The notes under the pieces were generated by a model. That model had not been told where the DNA came from. It did not search any database and saw nothing but the letters and a program-made list of their open reading frames with translations. Below, piece after piece: positions 55,475-64,000 of a DNA stretch of 64,000 nucleotides. The position numbers and the translations under genes were made by a program. The first letter of the stretch is position 1. Every line of letters starts with the position of its first letter. This DNA is from Pseudoxanthomonas sp. CF125 (GTDB lineage Bacteria > Pseudomonadota > Gammaproteobacteria > Xanthomonadales > Xanthomonadaceae), in assembly GCF_900104085.1 (NCBI RefSeq), contig NZ_FNLD01000001.1:1346331-1410330 (forward strand), read 5' to 3'.

Positions 55475-55504
55475 TTTTCCTTCTCCCAAAGGGAGAAGGG
55501 AAAA
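55475..55504. terminator. Inverted repeat, family E, between YbjN-like gene and pit
   Basis: TTTTCCTTCTCCC (55475-55487) pairs with GGGAGAAGGGAAAA to 55504 around a three-base loop, one bulge. The flanking T and A runs make it a bidirectional terminator candidate for the convergent genes. Confidence 0.65.
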
Positions 55505-55507
55505 CTG

Positions 55508-56629
55508 TCAGGCCCAGCCCACCGACTCGACCAGCTTGAACAAGCCATAGGCGATGCCGCCGGCCGCCGGAATGGTGAGTATCCAGGCCCATACGATGCG
55601 CTCGATCACGCCGAGCTTGAGCTTGCGCGGGTTCTTGGCGAAACCCACGCCCATGATGGCGGTCGAAATGCTGTGCGTAGTGGAGACCGGCATGCCGAAG
55701 TGCGCGGCCGTGACCAGGATCGTCGCCGAGGCGGTCTCGGCCGCGAAACCGTCGATGGTCTGCAGCTTGACCATCTTGTGGCCCAGCGTCTTGATGATGC
55801 GCCAGCCGCCGGCGGCGGTGCCCGCGGCCATGACCAGGGCGCAGGTAGCGATCACCCAGCTATCGATGTCGTCCTTGCCCCCGTCCGGATGCAGGAACGC
55901 CAGCCACGTAGGCAGGTCGTCCAGGATGCCGGAAGCCTGGGCGCCGAAGATCGACAGCGCGATGATGCCCATCGTCTTCTGCGCGTCCTGGCGGCCGTGG
56001 GCGAAACCCATGTAGGCGGCCGATACCAACTGCGCCTTGCCGAAAAAAGCGTTGACCCAGCGGGGTTTGGCCATGCGCGCAAGCGGGCCGCCCGCTTTCA
56101 TCATTCCCGCAACGATCAGATACAGCAGGGAGATGATGGCCACGCCTAGCAGGAATCCAGCCAGCGGCGAGGTGACCATGGGGAACACCACTTTCCACAG
56201 CAGACCCTTGTTGCTGCTCCAGTCACCATCGCCCGCCTTGGACCAGATGAGCGCGGCCCAATTGTTCTGCGAAGCGGCCAGTGCGGCGCCGCACAGTCCG
56301 CCTATCAGCGCGTGCGAAGAAGAAGACGGCAATCCGCGCCACCAGGTGATCAGGTTCCAGATGATCGCGCCGAGCAGCGTGCAGATGAGCACCTGCGAGG
56401 TCACGTGGACCACATCGGTGTCGACCAGACCCGAGGCGATGGTCTTGGCGACCGCGGTGCCCATGAACGCGCCGATGAGATTGGTGCTGGCGGCCAGGAT
56501 GATGGCCTGGCCCGGCGTCAGCACCTTGGTGGCCACCACCGTGGCGATGGAGTTGGCGGTGTCGTGGAAGCCGTTGATGAACTCGAAGACGAGCGCAGTC
56601 AGGATCACGACCAGGACCAGGGTCAGCAT
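55508..56629 (-). CDS. pit: Low-affinity inorganic phosphate transporter, PiT family
   Basis: 373 residues, about ten transmembrane helices. Signatures: EFINGFHDTANSIATVVATK near the amino end and the second copy MPVSTTHSISTAIMGVGFAK near the C-terminus, both characteristic of PiT; GLPSSSSHALIGGLCGAAL lies after the first repeat. It imports metal-phosphate with protons. It begins 11 bases after the stop of the DUF47 gene, the usual accessory partner. Confidence 0.95.
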   Translation of the reverse strand: MLTLVLVVILTALVFEFINGFHDTANSIATVVATKVLTPGQAIILAASTNLIGAFMGTAVAKTIASGLVDTDVVHVTSQVLICTLLGAIIWNLITWWRGLPSSSSHALIGGLCGAALAASQNNWAALIWSKAGDGDWSSNKGLLWKVVFPMVTSPLAGFLLGVAIISLLYLIVAGMMKAGGPLARMAKPRWVNAFFGKAQLVSAAYMGFAHGRQDAQKTMGIIALSIFGAQASGILDDLPTWLAFLHPDGGKDDIDSWVIATCALVMAAGTAAGGWRIIKTLGHKMVKLQTIDGFAAETASATILVTAAHFGMPVSTTHSISTAIMGVGFAKNPRKLKLGVIERIVWAWILTIPAAGGIAYGLFKLVESVGWA

Positions 56630-56640
56630 CGGGCGCGGTC

Positions 56641-57267
56641 CTAGCTGTTCTTCAGCACGATCTGGTACGCCGCCACGCCGGCTTCCCGGCAGCGGTCGAT
56701 GGCCTTCTCCAGGATCTCGAAGAACTCTTTCAGCAGGAACATCTGCAGGTTGTCCAGACGGCCCGAATAGATGTCGCGGTACAGCTCCAGCATCAGCCGG
56801 TCGGCCTCGTTCTCCAGCGCGCGCAGTTTCTCGTTGAGCGCGGTCATGCGGTCGATGTTCATCTTCTGCAGGTCATGGACCATTTCCACCACCACCGAGG
56901 CGGCCTGCTCCAGCATCGCCGCGCGCGGCGCGAAATCGATGCCTTCCAGGTGCTTGGTCGCCAGGGAATAGCGGTCGGCGAATTTCTCGACCTGCTTGGG
57001 AATCTTGTACAGCGCCGACCCCAGCGCTTCGATGTCCTCGCGCTCGATCGGGGTGATGAAGCTGTCCACCAGCGCCTTGCCGATCTTGTCCGAAGCCGCG
57101 CGCTCGCGCTGGCGGGCCAGCTTGAAGGCGTCCAGCGCCGGCTGCCGGTCGGCAGTCTTCATCATGCTGTGCAGGGCCTTGGTACTGTCGTAGGCGGCCT
57201 GCGCCGAGTCGTCCAGCAGGGTATAGAACTGCTGGCCGGAGCCGAAAATGGTCTGCAGCGAAAACAT
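56641..57267 (-). CDS. DUF47 PhoU-like phosphate transport accessory protein
   Basis: 208 residues, all helical. ALHSMMKTADRQPALDAFKL, ITPIEREDIEALGSALYKIP and DRMTALNEKLRALENEADRL match DUF47, a PhoU relative that almost always accompanies PiT transporters and is thought to regulate them. The start at ATG 57267 is 49 bases after a PHO-box-like site, so the operon is probably phosphate-controlled. Confidence 0.94.
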   Translation of the reverse strand: MFSLQTIFGSGQQFYTLLDDSAQAAYDSTKALHSMMKTADRQPALDAFKLARQRERAASDKIGKALVDSFITPIEREDIEALGSALYKIPKQVEKFADRYSLATKHLEGIDFAPRAAMLEQAASVVVEMVHDLQKMNIDRMTALNEKLRALENEADRLMLELYRDIYSGRLDNLQMFLLKEFFEILEKAIDRCREAGVAAYQIVLKNS

Positions 57268-57315
57268 CGGTAGCGCACCCCGCCGTCACGGGAGGGACGG
57301 CAACCGGCGCGAATT

Positions 57316-57333
57316 ATGACCGTTTCATGACCG
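57316..57333 (-). promoter_or_regulatory. PHO-box-like PhoB binding site upstream of DUF47-pit
   Basis: On the minus strand CGGTCAT, four bases GAAA, CGGTCAT: two perfect 7-base direct repeats with the exact 4-base spacing of the PhoB consensus (CTGTCAT-N4-CTGTCAT). It ends 49 bases before the DUF47 start, a fitting distance for an activator at the -35 region. Confidence 0.7.
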
Positions 57334-57535
57334 TCTGTGGCGGTCCGGCAGCACCGGAACGGTGCGATGCAACCCGGTGAAGACCCATTACCGCAGCCAC
57401 CTGGGCGGGTTTGCTAGAATCCGCCCCGCGCCCAGGCGCACTTTATGGAAGACGACCCTACCTCCCCCATTCGCGCAGGCCGTATCCCGGCCTTGGGCGG
57501 CCCCGCACAAGCCAGCCCAGGCGAGGACCGCCCGC

Positions 57536-58849
57536 GTGCTTGAACTGCTGATCGTCGTCGCCCTGATCATCCTCAACGCCTTCTTCGCCCTGTCGGAGAT
57601 GGCGCTGATGACCTCGCGCAAACTGCGTCTCAAGCAGATGGCGCAGGAAAGCCGCGGTGCGCGGGTGGCTCTGGCCTTGGCCGAGCATCCCGACAACCTG
57701 TTGTCGACGGTGCAGATAGGCATTACCGGCATCGGCGTGCTGGCCGGCGTTTTCGGCGGCGACGCCATCGGCGCGATCATCGCCAGCTGGCTGGTCGGAA
57801 TGTGGCCCAATGCCCACGAGTATGCGGCCCCGATCGGCATCGGCACGGCCGTGACCCTGATCACCGCCAGCTCGGTCATCTTCGGCGAACTGATTCCCAA
57901 GCGCCTGGCTTTGACCAATGCCGAGGCCATCGCCGCGGTAGTGGCCATCCCGCTGGATTGGCTGTCGCGCATCGCCCGACCCGTCGTGTTCGTGCTGGGT
58001 GCCATCAACCGTCTGGTATTGCGCATGCTCGGCATCCGCGACGGCGACCGCAACGCGGTCAGCGAAGAAGAAATCCGCCTGCTGGTCAGCGAAGGCCACG
58101 CCCAGGGCGTGATCGACGTGGACGAGCGCAACATGGTCAATCGCGTGTTGCGCCTGGGCGACCGTACCGCCGACAGCCTGATGACGCCGCGCAAGAAGAT
58201 CGTGTGGCTGGACCAGGCCGCTTCCTACGACAGCAATATCGACACCATGCGCCAGTCGCAGTTCTCGCGCTTCCCGGTGTACCGCGGCAACGACCAGGAC
58301 GTGGTCGGGATCCTGGAAGTGAAAACGCTGCTCGACCGTTTCGCTGAGCGTTCTCCGGAAATCTTCCAGAACCTGCGCGAACCGCTGTTCGTATCCGAAT
58401 CCACCCACGCGATGAAGCTGCTGGAAATACTGCGCGAAGAACAGCAGTCGCTGGCCCTGGTAGTGGACGAATACGGCGAGATCCAGGGTCTGGTCACGCT
58501 GAGCGACCTGATGGGCGCGGTGGTCGGCCGCCTGCAGGCCTCGGAGAACAGCGACGAAGACGCGCTGGTGGTCACCCGCAGCGACGGCTCGCTGCTGGTC
58601 GACGGCTCGCTGCCCAACGACGATTTGCGCGAGCTGCTGGGCGGCGTGGCGCTGCCCGATGGCGACGAGGCCGACTACAACACCATCGCCGGCCTGGTGA
58701 TCGAACAGTTCGGGCGCATCCCGCACGTCGGCGAATATCTGGATTGGGCCGGCTGGCGCATCGAAGTCGTGGATCTGGACGGCGCGCGCATCGACAAGCT
58801 GCTGGTGCAGAAGCTGCCGGAACAAGACGATGACCAAACCAGCGCCTGA
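57536..58849 (+). CDS. CNNM/CorC (hemolysin-like) family transporter-related protein
   Basis: 437 residues from GTG 57536 (reads MLELLIVVALIILNAFFALS), with GAGGA upstream; the frame is open for another 58 codons but no good start is seen there. CNNM membrane domain at about 1-145 with ALSEMALMTSRKLRLKQMAQ and SSVIFGELIPKRLALTNAE; a CBS pair at about 200-320 (DSLMTPRKKIVWLDQAAS, FPVYRGNDQDVVGILEVKTL, LALVVDEYGEIQGLVTLSD); CorC/HlyC domain at the end (VDGSLPNDDLRELLG). The family handles magnesium/cobalt export. Overlaps the ExoD gene by 20 bases. Confidence 0.93.
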   Translation: MLELLIVVALIILNAFFALSEMALMTSRKLRLKQMAQESRGARVALALAEHPDNLLSTVQIGITGIGVLAGVFGGDAIGAIIASWLVGMWPNAHEYAAPIGIGTAVTLITASSVIFGELIPKRLALTNAEAIAAVVAIPLDWLSRIARPVVFVLGAINRLVLRMLGIRDGDRNAVSEEEIRLLVSEGHAQGVIDVDERNMVNRVLRLGDRTADSLMTPRKKIVWLDQAASYDSNIDTMRQSQFSRFPVYRGNDQDVVGILEVKTLLDRFAERSPEIFQNLREPLFVSESTHAMKLLEILREEQQSLALVVDEYGEIQGLVTLSDLMGAVVGRLQASENSDEDALVVTRSDGSLLVDGSLPNDDLRELLGGVALPDGDEADYNTIAGLVIEQFGRIPHVGEYLDWAGWRIEVVDLDGARIDKLLVQKLPEQDDDQTSA

Positions 58850-59486
58850 TTCCGGCCCTGCGCCGGCAACGGGCGACAATGCGCATGTCAGCACGCGTGC
58901 GGTGCTGGACGAATTCGCATCCGGCGATCCCGACGACCACCTGAGGCTGGGCGACCTTCTTTCGGGATTGCGGCAAACCGCCTTCGGCATGCTGCTGTTC
59001 GTGGCGGTGCTGCCCGCCTTCATCCCCATTCCCGGCGTGGCCGGCGCCATCAGCGGTCCATTGGTCGTGCTGATCGGCGCGCAGCTGCTGTTCTGCCTGC
59101 GCAAGCCGTGGCTTCCCGGTTTCCTGGCCAGGCGTGGTCCCTACCGGCGCTCGATGGTGCGCTTCCGCGACAGGATGGCGCGCTGGCTGGGCTGGCTGGA
59201 AAAAGTGGTGCGTCCGCGCATGGAAAGCGTGTTGGACCACCCGATCGCCAGCGCTTTCACCGGCCTGCTGCTGGTGCTGCTGGGCCTGCTGCTGGCTTTA
59301 CCGATTCCCTTCACCAACTACGTGTTCGGCGTGCTGCTGTTGCTATTCGTGTTCGCGTTGCTGGAACGCGACGGCGCCTTGATGCTGGTCGCCTGGCTGG
59401 CCGGGGCCATCGCGGTGGTGATATTCGGTTTCGTGTCCGGCAATCTGGTGCAGATGCTGATCACCCTGGTCGACGGTTGGTTCTGA
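58830..59486 (+). CDS. ExoD-family membrane protein
   Basis: 218 residues. The amino end is soluble (STRAVLDEFASGDPDDHLRL), then LLSGLRQTAFGMLLFVAVLPAFIPIPGVAG-type segment (seen in two parts: GMLLFVAVLPAFIPIPGVAG and ISGPLVVLIGAQLLFCLRKP), and three helices near the C-terminus. The pattern is that of exopolysaccharide-synthesis protein ExoD, whose biochemical role is not known. Overlaps and is probably co-translated with the CNNM gene. Ends at a family B repeat. Confidence 0.88.
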   Translation: MTKPAPDSGPAPATGDNAHVSTRAVLDEFASGDPDDHLRLGDLLSGLRQTAFGMLLFVAVLPAFIPIPGVAGAISGPLVVLIGAQLLFCLRKPWLPGFLARRGPYRRSMVRFRDRMARWLGWLEKVVRPRMESVLDHPIASAFTGLLLVLLGLLLALPIPFTNYVFGVLLLLFVFALLERDGALMLVAWLAGAIAVVIFGFVSGNLVQMLITLVDGWF

Positions 59487-59587
59487 CGTAGGTCGGGGCT
59501 ACGTCCCCGACACTCGCAATGCTTGCCATATGCGGATCCGTCTTCGCTTCGTTGTGCCGAGGGTCGGGGACGTAGCCCCGACCTACG
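59487..59587. repeat. Inverted repeat pair, family B
   Basis: Left arm from 59487, directly after the ExoD stop, GTAGGTCGGGGCTACGTCCC; right arm ending 59587, one base before the end of the GGDEF-EAL gene. It fills the whole convergent gap. Confidence 0.88.
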
Positions 59588-61705
59588 TCAGATCAGGAGA
59601 TGCGCGAACTCGGCGGCGCTCATCGGATGGCCCAGCCAGTAACCCTGCGCCAGATCGCAACCGCGGTCGCGCAGGATGTCGAACTGCGCTTCCTTCTCCA
59701 CCCCTTCGGCCACCACCGTGATGCCCAGCGAATGCGCCATGGCGATGATGGCCGTGGTCAGCGCCAGATCGTCGGGATCGCGCTGCATGTCGGCGATGAA
59801 GCTGCGATCGATCTTCACCCCGTCCACCGGTACGCGGCGCAGGTGGCTGAGCCCGGAGAAACCGGTGCCGAAATCGTCCAGCCACACCTTCACCCCGGTG
59901 CGGTGCAGCTTCGCCAGCAAGGCGCTGGCATGGGCCTCGTCGCCGATCACTGCGGTTTCGGTCAATTCCAGGTGCAGGCGCGAGGCCGGCAGGCCGGTAT
60001 CGCGCAGGGATGAGGCGACCTCCTCCGGCAGATCGCCGCTGCGCAGCTGCCGCGGAGAGACGTTGACCGCCACGAACGGTGCCTCCTCCGAATCGCTATG
60101 CGCGTTCCAATGCGCAGCGGCGGCGCAGGCGGCGCGCAGCACGCGCGGACCGATGGTTTCGATCAACCCGCTTTGCTCGGCCACATCGATGAAGACCGAA
60201 GGGGCGACCGCTCCCATCTCCGGATGCTGCCAGCGCAGCAGCGCCTCGGCGCCGACGATGCGGTGGTCCATCAAACGGTAGATCGGCTGATAGACCAAGC
60301 TCAGTTCGCCGCGCTCCCACGCGCCCCGCAGCTCCTGCTCCATGTGCACGCGGCGCTCCACCGCCTGATCCATGGCCCGGCTGTAGAAGCGGTAGCAGTT
60401 CTTGCCGGCGACCTTGGCCTGGTACATGGCGATGTCGCCGTTCTTCATCAGCGAAGTGGCGCCGGAAGCATCTTCGGGGAACAGAGTGATGCCGATGGAC
60501 GTGCCCAGGAAAACCTGCCGGCCTTCCACCACCAACGGCTGTCCGAGTTCTTTCACCAGCGCCTCTGCCAACTGCGTGGCCGAAGCACGCACGTCGCCGT
60601 TCTGGATCAGGATCACGAATTCGTCGCCGCCGAAGCGCGCCAGCAGCGAATCGTCGCCGCCCATGCGTTCCACCGCGTCGCGGATGCGGTTGGCGAATTG
60701 CACCAGCACATCGTCTCCCGCTTCGTGCCCCAGGGTGTCGTTGACGCGCTTGAAGTCGTCGATATCGGCGAACAGCAACGCCAGCTGGCGGCCGGCGCCG
60801 CGCAACATCATCAGGCGATGGTCCAGGCTTTCCCGGAATGCGAGACGGTTGGTCAGCCCGGTCAACGCATCGGTATAGGCCATGCGGCGCACATCGCGGT
60901 CGTGGCGGGCGATGCTGTCGTTCATGCTGCTGAAAGCGCGCACCAGCTCGCCGACCTCGTCCTTGCGATCGCTGGACAACCGTTCCGCATCGTAGTTGCC
61001 CACGCCGATGGCGTGCGCGGCTTCGGCCAGCTGCCTGATCGGTTTGACCAGCGTGCGCTGCGCATACCAGGCGATCCCCACGCAGACCGCGGCCAACGCC
61101 GCCAGCAGCAATACGATCCAACCCATATGCCGGCGGCCCAACTCGACCAGGCGGCTGTTGAGATTGTTGGCCGCGCGTTCTTCGCTGGCGCGTATTTCGG
61201 CCAGCGAATAGCCCACCCGCACGCCTCCCAGGCGCTCATTGCCGATGCTGATGCCTTCGGACACATCCACCACCTGCCGCGACCATTGGGTCAGCAGGCG
61301 ATCGGAAGAAACCGCCGCATGGGCCAGTGGATCGGTCATCGGCTGCCCGTAGGCGGAGATATCGTAGGAGCCGTCGTGGACGATGTTGCCGCGCGCGTCG
61401 TACACCAGCACATAAGCCACATCGGGCTGGCGGGCAGCCGCGCGCACCGTGGTGCCGATAGCATCCAGGTCGGAAAAATACAGCGGGTTGGTCAAGGAAT
61501 CGGCCAATTGCTCCACCATGGCTTCGCCGCGGCGGTTGAGCGCGTCGGCGGCCATGCTCTGCATGGCTTCGCGACCTAGCACGTCCACTTCCCGCTGCAT
61601 CATCGCCTGCCGCTGCAGCAGCACCGCGATCAATGCGAACACCACCGCCAGGGTGATGCCCATGGCCACCAGGAACCGCGCCTGCAACCCGAAACGCAGA
61701 CTCAC
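59588..61705 (-). CDS. Sensor GGDEF-EAL protein (c-di-GMP cyclase/phosphodiesterase)
   Basis: 705 residues from GTG 61705 (VSLRFGLQARFLVAMGITLA), overlapping the upstream binding-protein gene as GTGA. One helix at about 10-30, a periplasmic sensor region to about 195 (VAYVLVYDARGNIVHDGSYD), a second helix (MGWIVLLLAALAAVCVGIAW) and HAMP, GGDEF with RFGGDEFVIL intact (GGDEF 359-363), then EAL with EALLRW (E487), LHLELTETAVIGDE, WLDDFGTGFSGLSHL, KIDRSFI and VVAEGVE. Both halves keep their catalytic residues, so either activity is possible; the N-terminal sensor presumably sets the balance. Confidence 0.95.
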   Translation of the reverse strand: MSLRFGLQARFLVAMGITLAVVFALIAVLLQRQAMMQREVDVLGREAMQSMAADALNRRGEAMVEQLADSLTNPLYFSDLDAIGTTVRAAARQPDVAYVLVYDARGNIVHDGSYDISAYGQPMTDPLAHAAVSSDRLLTQWSRQVVDVSEGISIGNERLGGVRVGYSLAEIRASEERAANNLNSRLVELGRRHMGWIVLLLAALAAVCVGIAWYAQRTLVKPIRQLAEAAHAIGVGNYDAERLSSDRKDEVGELVRAFSSMNDSIARHDRDVRRMAYTDALTGLTNRLAFRESLDHRLMMLRGAGRQLALLFADIDDFKRVNDTLGHEAGDDVLVQFANRIRDAVERMGGDDSLLARFGGDEFVILIQNGDVRASATQLAEALVKELGQPLVVEGRQVFLGTSIGITLFPEDASGATSLMKNGDIAMYQAKVAGKNCYRFYSRAMDQAVERRVHMEQELRGAWERGELSLVYQPIYRLMDHRIVGAEALLRWQHPEMGAVAPSVFIDVAEQSGLIETIGPRVLRAACAAAAHWNAHSDSEEAPFVAVNVSPRQLRSGDLPEEVASSLRDTGLPASRLHLELTETAVIGDEAHASALLAKLHRTGVKVWLDDFGTGFSGLSHLRRVPVDGVKIDRSFIADMQRDPDDLALTTAIIAMAHSLGITVVAEGVEKEAQFDILRDRGCDLAQGYWLGHPMSAAEFAHLLI

Positions 61706-62652
61706 TCGACTTGCTCGCGCACACGAACGGCGCCGTCGAGCAGGCGATCGAGACCTTGCTGCGAGACCGCGTCGACCGGCATGAAGCGCGTGGTGCGGAA
61801 GAACAGCGCCATGGCTTCGCGCGCGTCCGGATCGTTGGCCGCCTGCAGCAACACTTCGCGCAGGCGCGCCTCCACTTTGGGATCCAGGTCGCCGCGCACC
61901 ATCTCCAGCGCGCGCGGATAGTCCGGGGTCTGGTAGATGACCTTCATGTCGGAGCGGAACGCCGCTGGCATCCGCCGGTCGTCTTCCCAATCCAGGCTGC
62001 TGAATACGCCGGCATCGACAAGGCGTTTATGCACCCAAGCCGCGATGTTGAGCTCCGAGCGCGCGAAAACGTAGCCCACCGAATCCGGCGTGGGCCTGTC
62101 CATCGGCGACAGCAGGATCTCCATGTGCAGACCGTGCTCCACCAAGGTCGATGCGGGAACGATATAGGAACTGGTGGAAGCGGTGCTCTGGAAGGCGATG
62201 CTGCGGCCCTTCAGGTCGGCCAGCGAATCGATGCCGCTGTCCTTGCGCGCGAAGAACACCGAGTGGTAGCGGCTCACCCCGCCGCGCTCGGTCAGCAGCA
62301 GCGGTTTGGCACCGGCGCGCTTTTGCAATTGCATGGCGGTACCGGCGGTTTCGGTGACCCAGTCCACGCGCCCGCGGCGCAGGTAGCTGGTCATCTGCTG
62401 GGCGTCGCGCGCCATCAGGATACGGCCTCCGGTGATGCCTACATCGCGCATGCGCGGCACTACATAGTCCAGCAGCGGTTTGAGCTGCTCGTAGTGGGCC
62501 TTGGGATCGTCGCTTATGCGGCCGATGACCAGCACGTTGCCGCTGTCGGAAGGGGGCGGCGATGCCGGCGCTGCCGACACTACCGTCATGGGCGCCTGCA
62601 GCAGCAGGAGGGCAAGACCAAACCAGGCTGTACGCAACGTCAGGGCTCGCAT
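61702..62652 (-). CDS. PhnD-like periplasmic substrate-binding protein
   Basis: 316 residues from ATG 62652 (MRALTLRTAWFGLALLLLQA). Signal cleavage after VVSAA or nearby. The type-2 periplasmic binding fold of the phosphonate-binding PhnD group: VLVIGRISDDPKAHYEQLKP, VDWVTETAGTAMQLQ, FFARKDSGIDSLADLKGRSI, AFQSTASTSSYIVPASTLVE and VIYQTPDYPRALEMVRG. No ABC permease or ATPase is beside it. Coupled by four overlapping bases to the GGDEF-EAL gene, so it is more likely a ligand sensor for that protein than a transporter part. Confidence 0.9.
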   Translation of the reverse strand: MRALTLRTAWFGLALLLLQAPMTVVSAAPASPPPSDSGNVLVIGRISDDPKAHYEQLKPLLDYVVPRMRDVGITGGRILMARDAQQMTSYLRRGRVDWVTETAGTAMQLQKRAGAKPLLLTERGGVSRYHSVFFARKDSGIDSLADLKGRSIAFQSTASTSSYIVPASTLVEHGLHMEILLSPMDRPTPDSVGYVFARSELNIAAWVHKRLVDAGVFSSLDWEDDRRMPAAFRSDMKVIYQTPDYPRALEMVRGDLDPKVEARLREVLLQAANDPDAREAMALFFRTTRFMPVDAVSQQGLDRLLDGAVRVREQVE

Positions 62653-62700
62653 CAACGACAGGTACGAGACTAGCCGAAAGCTCCCTTCACGGGTAGCGAT

Positions 62701-63492
62701 TCAGCTCCGACTCTCTCCGGCCAGCCGCGCCATGCGCTGCGCGTCGGCCAGGATGCCGCGCAATAACCGGACCTCCTGCTCGTTCAGATTGGAGCGCAGG
62801 AACAGCCGCCGCAGCTTGCGCATGGCCGATTCCGGGGCCCGGCCCTTGTGGAAATCGATATCGTCCAGGGTTTCCCCCAGCTGTGCGAAAAAACCCTCCA
62901 GCTGCGCGTGATTGGCCGGCGTCTCGTGGTTTTCCTCGGCCGCAAGGGGCGCCGCCTCTCCCGCGGCGAGCAAGGCCACCCGCAGTTCGTAGGCCAGCAC
63001 CTGCACGGCCGCAGCCAGGTTGAGCGAGCTGTATTCGGGATTGGCTGGAATATGCACCGAGGCGTGGCAGAGCTGCAGCTCCTCGTTGCTCAGTCCGGTG
63101 CGCTCGCGGCCGAACACCAGCGCCGTCTCGGCCCGGCGGGCCAATGCCGCTACACGTTCGCCCGCCACCCGGGGGTGCAATTCCTCCAGCGCCACCCGCC
63201 GGCTGCGCGCCGTGCAGCCCAGCACGAAGGTGCAGTCGGCCACCGCTTCGGCCAGGGTCGCCACCACGCTGGCCGAGGCCAGCAGATCGTCGGCACCGGC
63301 GGCCCGGCGAAAAGCCTCGTCCGCCGGGTACTGCTCCGGCGCCACCAGCACCAGTTTCGAAAGCCCCATGGTCTTCAGCGCGCGCGCCGCCGCACCGATA
63401 TTGCCGGGGTGCTGGGTGCCGACCAGCACGATGCGGATACGGCTGGCGGCGGTTGCCGGGAGCGATTCTTGCGATTCGGCGGGAATGTTCAT
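62701..63492 (-). CDS. trmJ: tRNA (cytidine/uridine-2'-O-)-methyltransferase TrmJ
   Basis: SPOUT-family enzyme methylating ribose of nucleotide 32 in tRNA. 263 residues. The knot motifs [40 protein letters not shown] and [19 protein letters not shown] are typical of TrmJ, and the C-terminal extension with [20 protein letters not shown] and [15 protein letters not shown] completes it. It is divergent from suhB, a very common arrangement in gammaproteobacteria. Confidence 0.96.
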   Translation of the reverse strand: MNIPAESQESLPATAASRIRIVLVGTQHPGNIGAAARALKTMGLSKLVLVAPEQYPADEAFRRAAGADDLLASASVVATLAEAVADCTFVLGCTARSRRVALEELHPRVAGERVAALARRAETALVFGRERTGLSNEELQLCHASVHIPANPEYSSLNLAAAVQVLAYELRVALLAAGEAAPLAAEENHETPANHAQLEGFFAQLGETLDDIDFHKGRAPESAMRKLRRLFLRSNLNEQEVRLLRGILADAQRMARLAGESRS

Positions 63493-63615
63493 GGGCGTAG
63501 AGGAGTGTTCGTGGGCACAGATGTTAAACTGCGCGCGCCGGTCTACGCGCCGTGCCGCTCTTTAACCACTCGTTCCGTCCCACCCGTCTGCCTGTCCGCC
63601 CGAGGTCTGTCGCCC

Positions 63616-64000
63616 ATGCTGAATCCTGTCATCACCATCATGGTCAAGGCCGCGCGCCAGGGGGGCAACGTCCTGTTGCGCAACATCAACAAGCTCGACG
63701 CCCTGAGCGTGGTGGAAAAGGGACGCCTGGACTACGCCAGCGAAGTGGATGCGGACGCCGAAAAGGCCGTCATCAAGGAACTCAAGCGCGCCTACCCGGA
63801 CTATTCGGTGCTGGGCGAGGAAAGCGGCGGCCAGGCCGGCAAGAACGGGCGCTACACCTGGGTCATCGACCCGCTGGATGGCACCAGCAACTACCTGCGG
63901 GGCTTCCCGCACTACTGCGTTTCCATCGCCCTGGTCGATAACGGCGAACCCACCGACGCGGTGATCTTCGACCCGCTGCGCAACGAGCTGTTCACCGCCA
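63616..64000 (+). CDS. suhB: Inositol-1-monophosphatase SuhB (3' truncated by window)
   Basis: Start at ATG 63616 ([20 protein letters not shown]); 128 codons are visible before the window ends. Metal and substrate residues seen: EE in LGEESGG, and the [20 protein letters not shown] motif with the Asp pair that binds magnesium. The family is about 270 residues. SuhB dephosphorylates inositol phosphate and also takes part in rRNA antitermination complexes in Escherichia coli. The 123 bases between it and trmJ hold the promoters. Confidence 0.96.
   Translation, partial: MLNPVITIMVKAARQGGNVLLRNINKLDALSVVEKGRLDYASEVDADAEKAVIKELKRAYPDYSVLGEESGGQAGKNGRYTWVIDPLDGTSNYLRGFPHYCVSIALVDNGEPTDAVIFDPLRNELFTA

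Overview
The window looks like a contiguous chromosomal piece of a high-GC gammaproteobacterium of the Xanthomonadaceae/Lysobacteraceae type (Lysobacter, Luteimonas, Pseudoxanthomonas or a close relative). The evidence is the block leuS-lptE-holA-nadD-rsfS-rlmH ... maf-rng-yhdP-tldD-darP-tldE, the dnaE-accA-tilS order, a large set of secreted M13, DUF885 and amidohydrolase enzymes, and gene ends decorated with several families of palindromic intergenic repeats. No tRNA, rRNA, CRISPR array, transposase or phage gene was recognised. Almost all of the window is core chromosome, with one small AT-rich islet at about 29.5-30.7 kb.

Layout. 0-6.6 kb (+): end of dnaE, accA, a TPR membrane protein, tilS, then xseB-ispA overlapping. 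6.7-9.7 kb (-): a DUF1800/DUF1501 pair and a DUF4870 membrane protein. 9.8-19.7 kb: the two TldD/TldE protease subunits flanking darP, the giant AsmA-like yhdP, RNase G and Maf. 19.9-21.6 kb (+): a SIMPL-domain periplasmic protein and a TonB-like protein. 21.8-27.9 kb (-): rlmH, rsfS, nadD, holA, lptE, leuS. 28-29.3 kb (+): a secreted amidohydrolase. 29.5-30.5 kb: low-GC islet with a lipoprotein and a tiny secreted protein. 30.7-32.2 kb (-): a three-gene unit of two membrane proteins and a small XRE regulator, with a visible promoter and operator. 32.3-37.9 kb (+): cnoX, a hotdog-type protein, a DUF502 membrane protein, a Cys-rich miniprotein coupled to a queuosine-precursor transporter, and a DUF885 enzyme.

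38-49 kb: an FAD oxidoreductase (-); a LysM-FecR protein translationally coupled to a CHASE2-GGDEF diguanylate cyclase (+); a beta-CASP ribonuclease (-); and two tandem M13 metallopeptidases (+), the second with a broken zinc motif. 49-53 kb (-): an AraC regulator upstream of a tightly packed unit of a 45-residue Cys-rich protein, two alpha/beta hydrolases with Asp at the nucleophile elbow, and a saccharopine-dehydrogenase-like reductase. 53-59.5 kb: rhomboid protease, 2OG oxygenase, alkyltransferase-like protein, a YbjN-like protein, a PiT phosphate transporter with its DUF47 partner behind a PHO-box-like site, a CNNM/CorC protein and an ExoD protein. 59.6-64 kb: a periplasmic binding protein coupled to a GGDEF-EAL protein, trmJ, and the start of suhB.

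Themes: housekeeping (replication, tRNA and ribosome maturation, lipid precursors), envelope maintenance, exported proteolysis, and two distinct c-di-GMP modules, each paired with an exported sensory-type protein. The best candidates for undescribed biology are the AraC/Cys-miniprotein/double-hydrolase/reductase unit, the active plus degenerate M13 pair, and the evidence that mobile-type repeats have entered or ended coding sequences (leuS, dnaE, DUF1501, DUF998). Starts, domain limits and family names were judged by eye; no database search was run.
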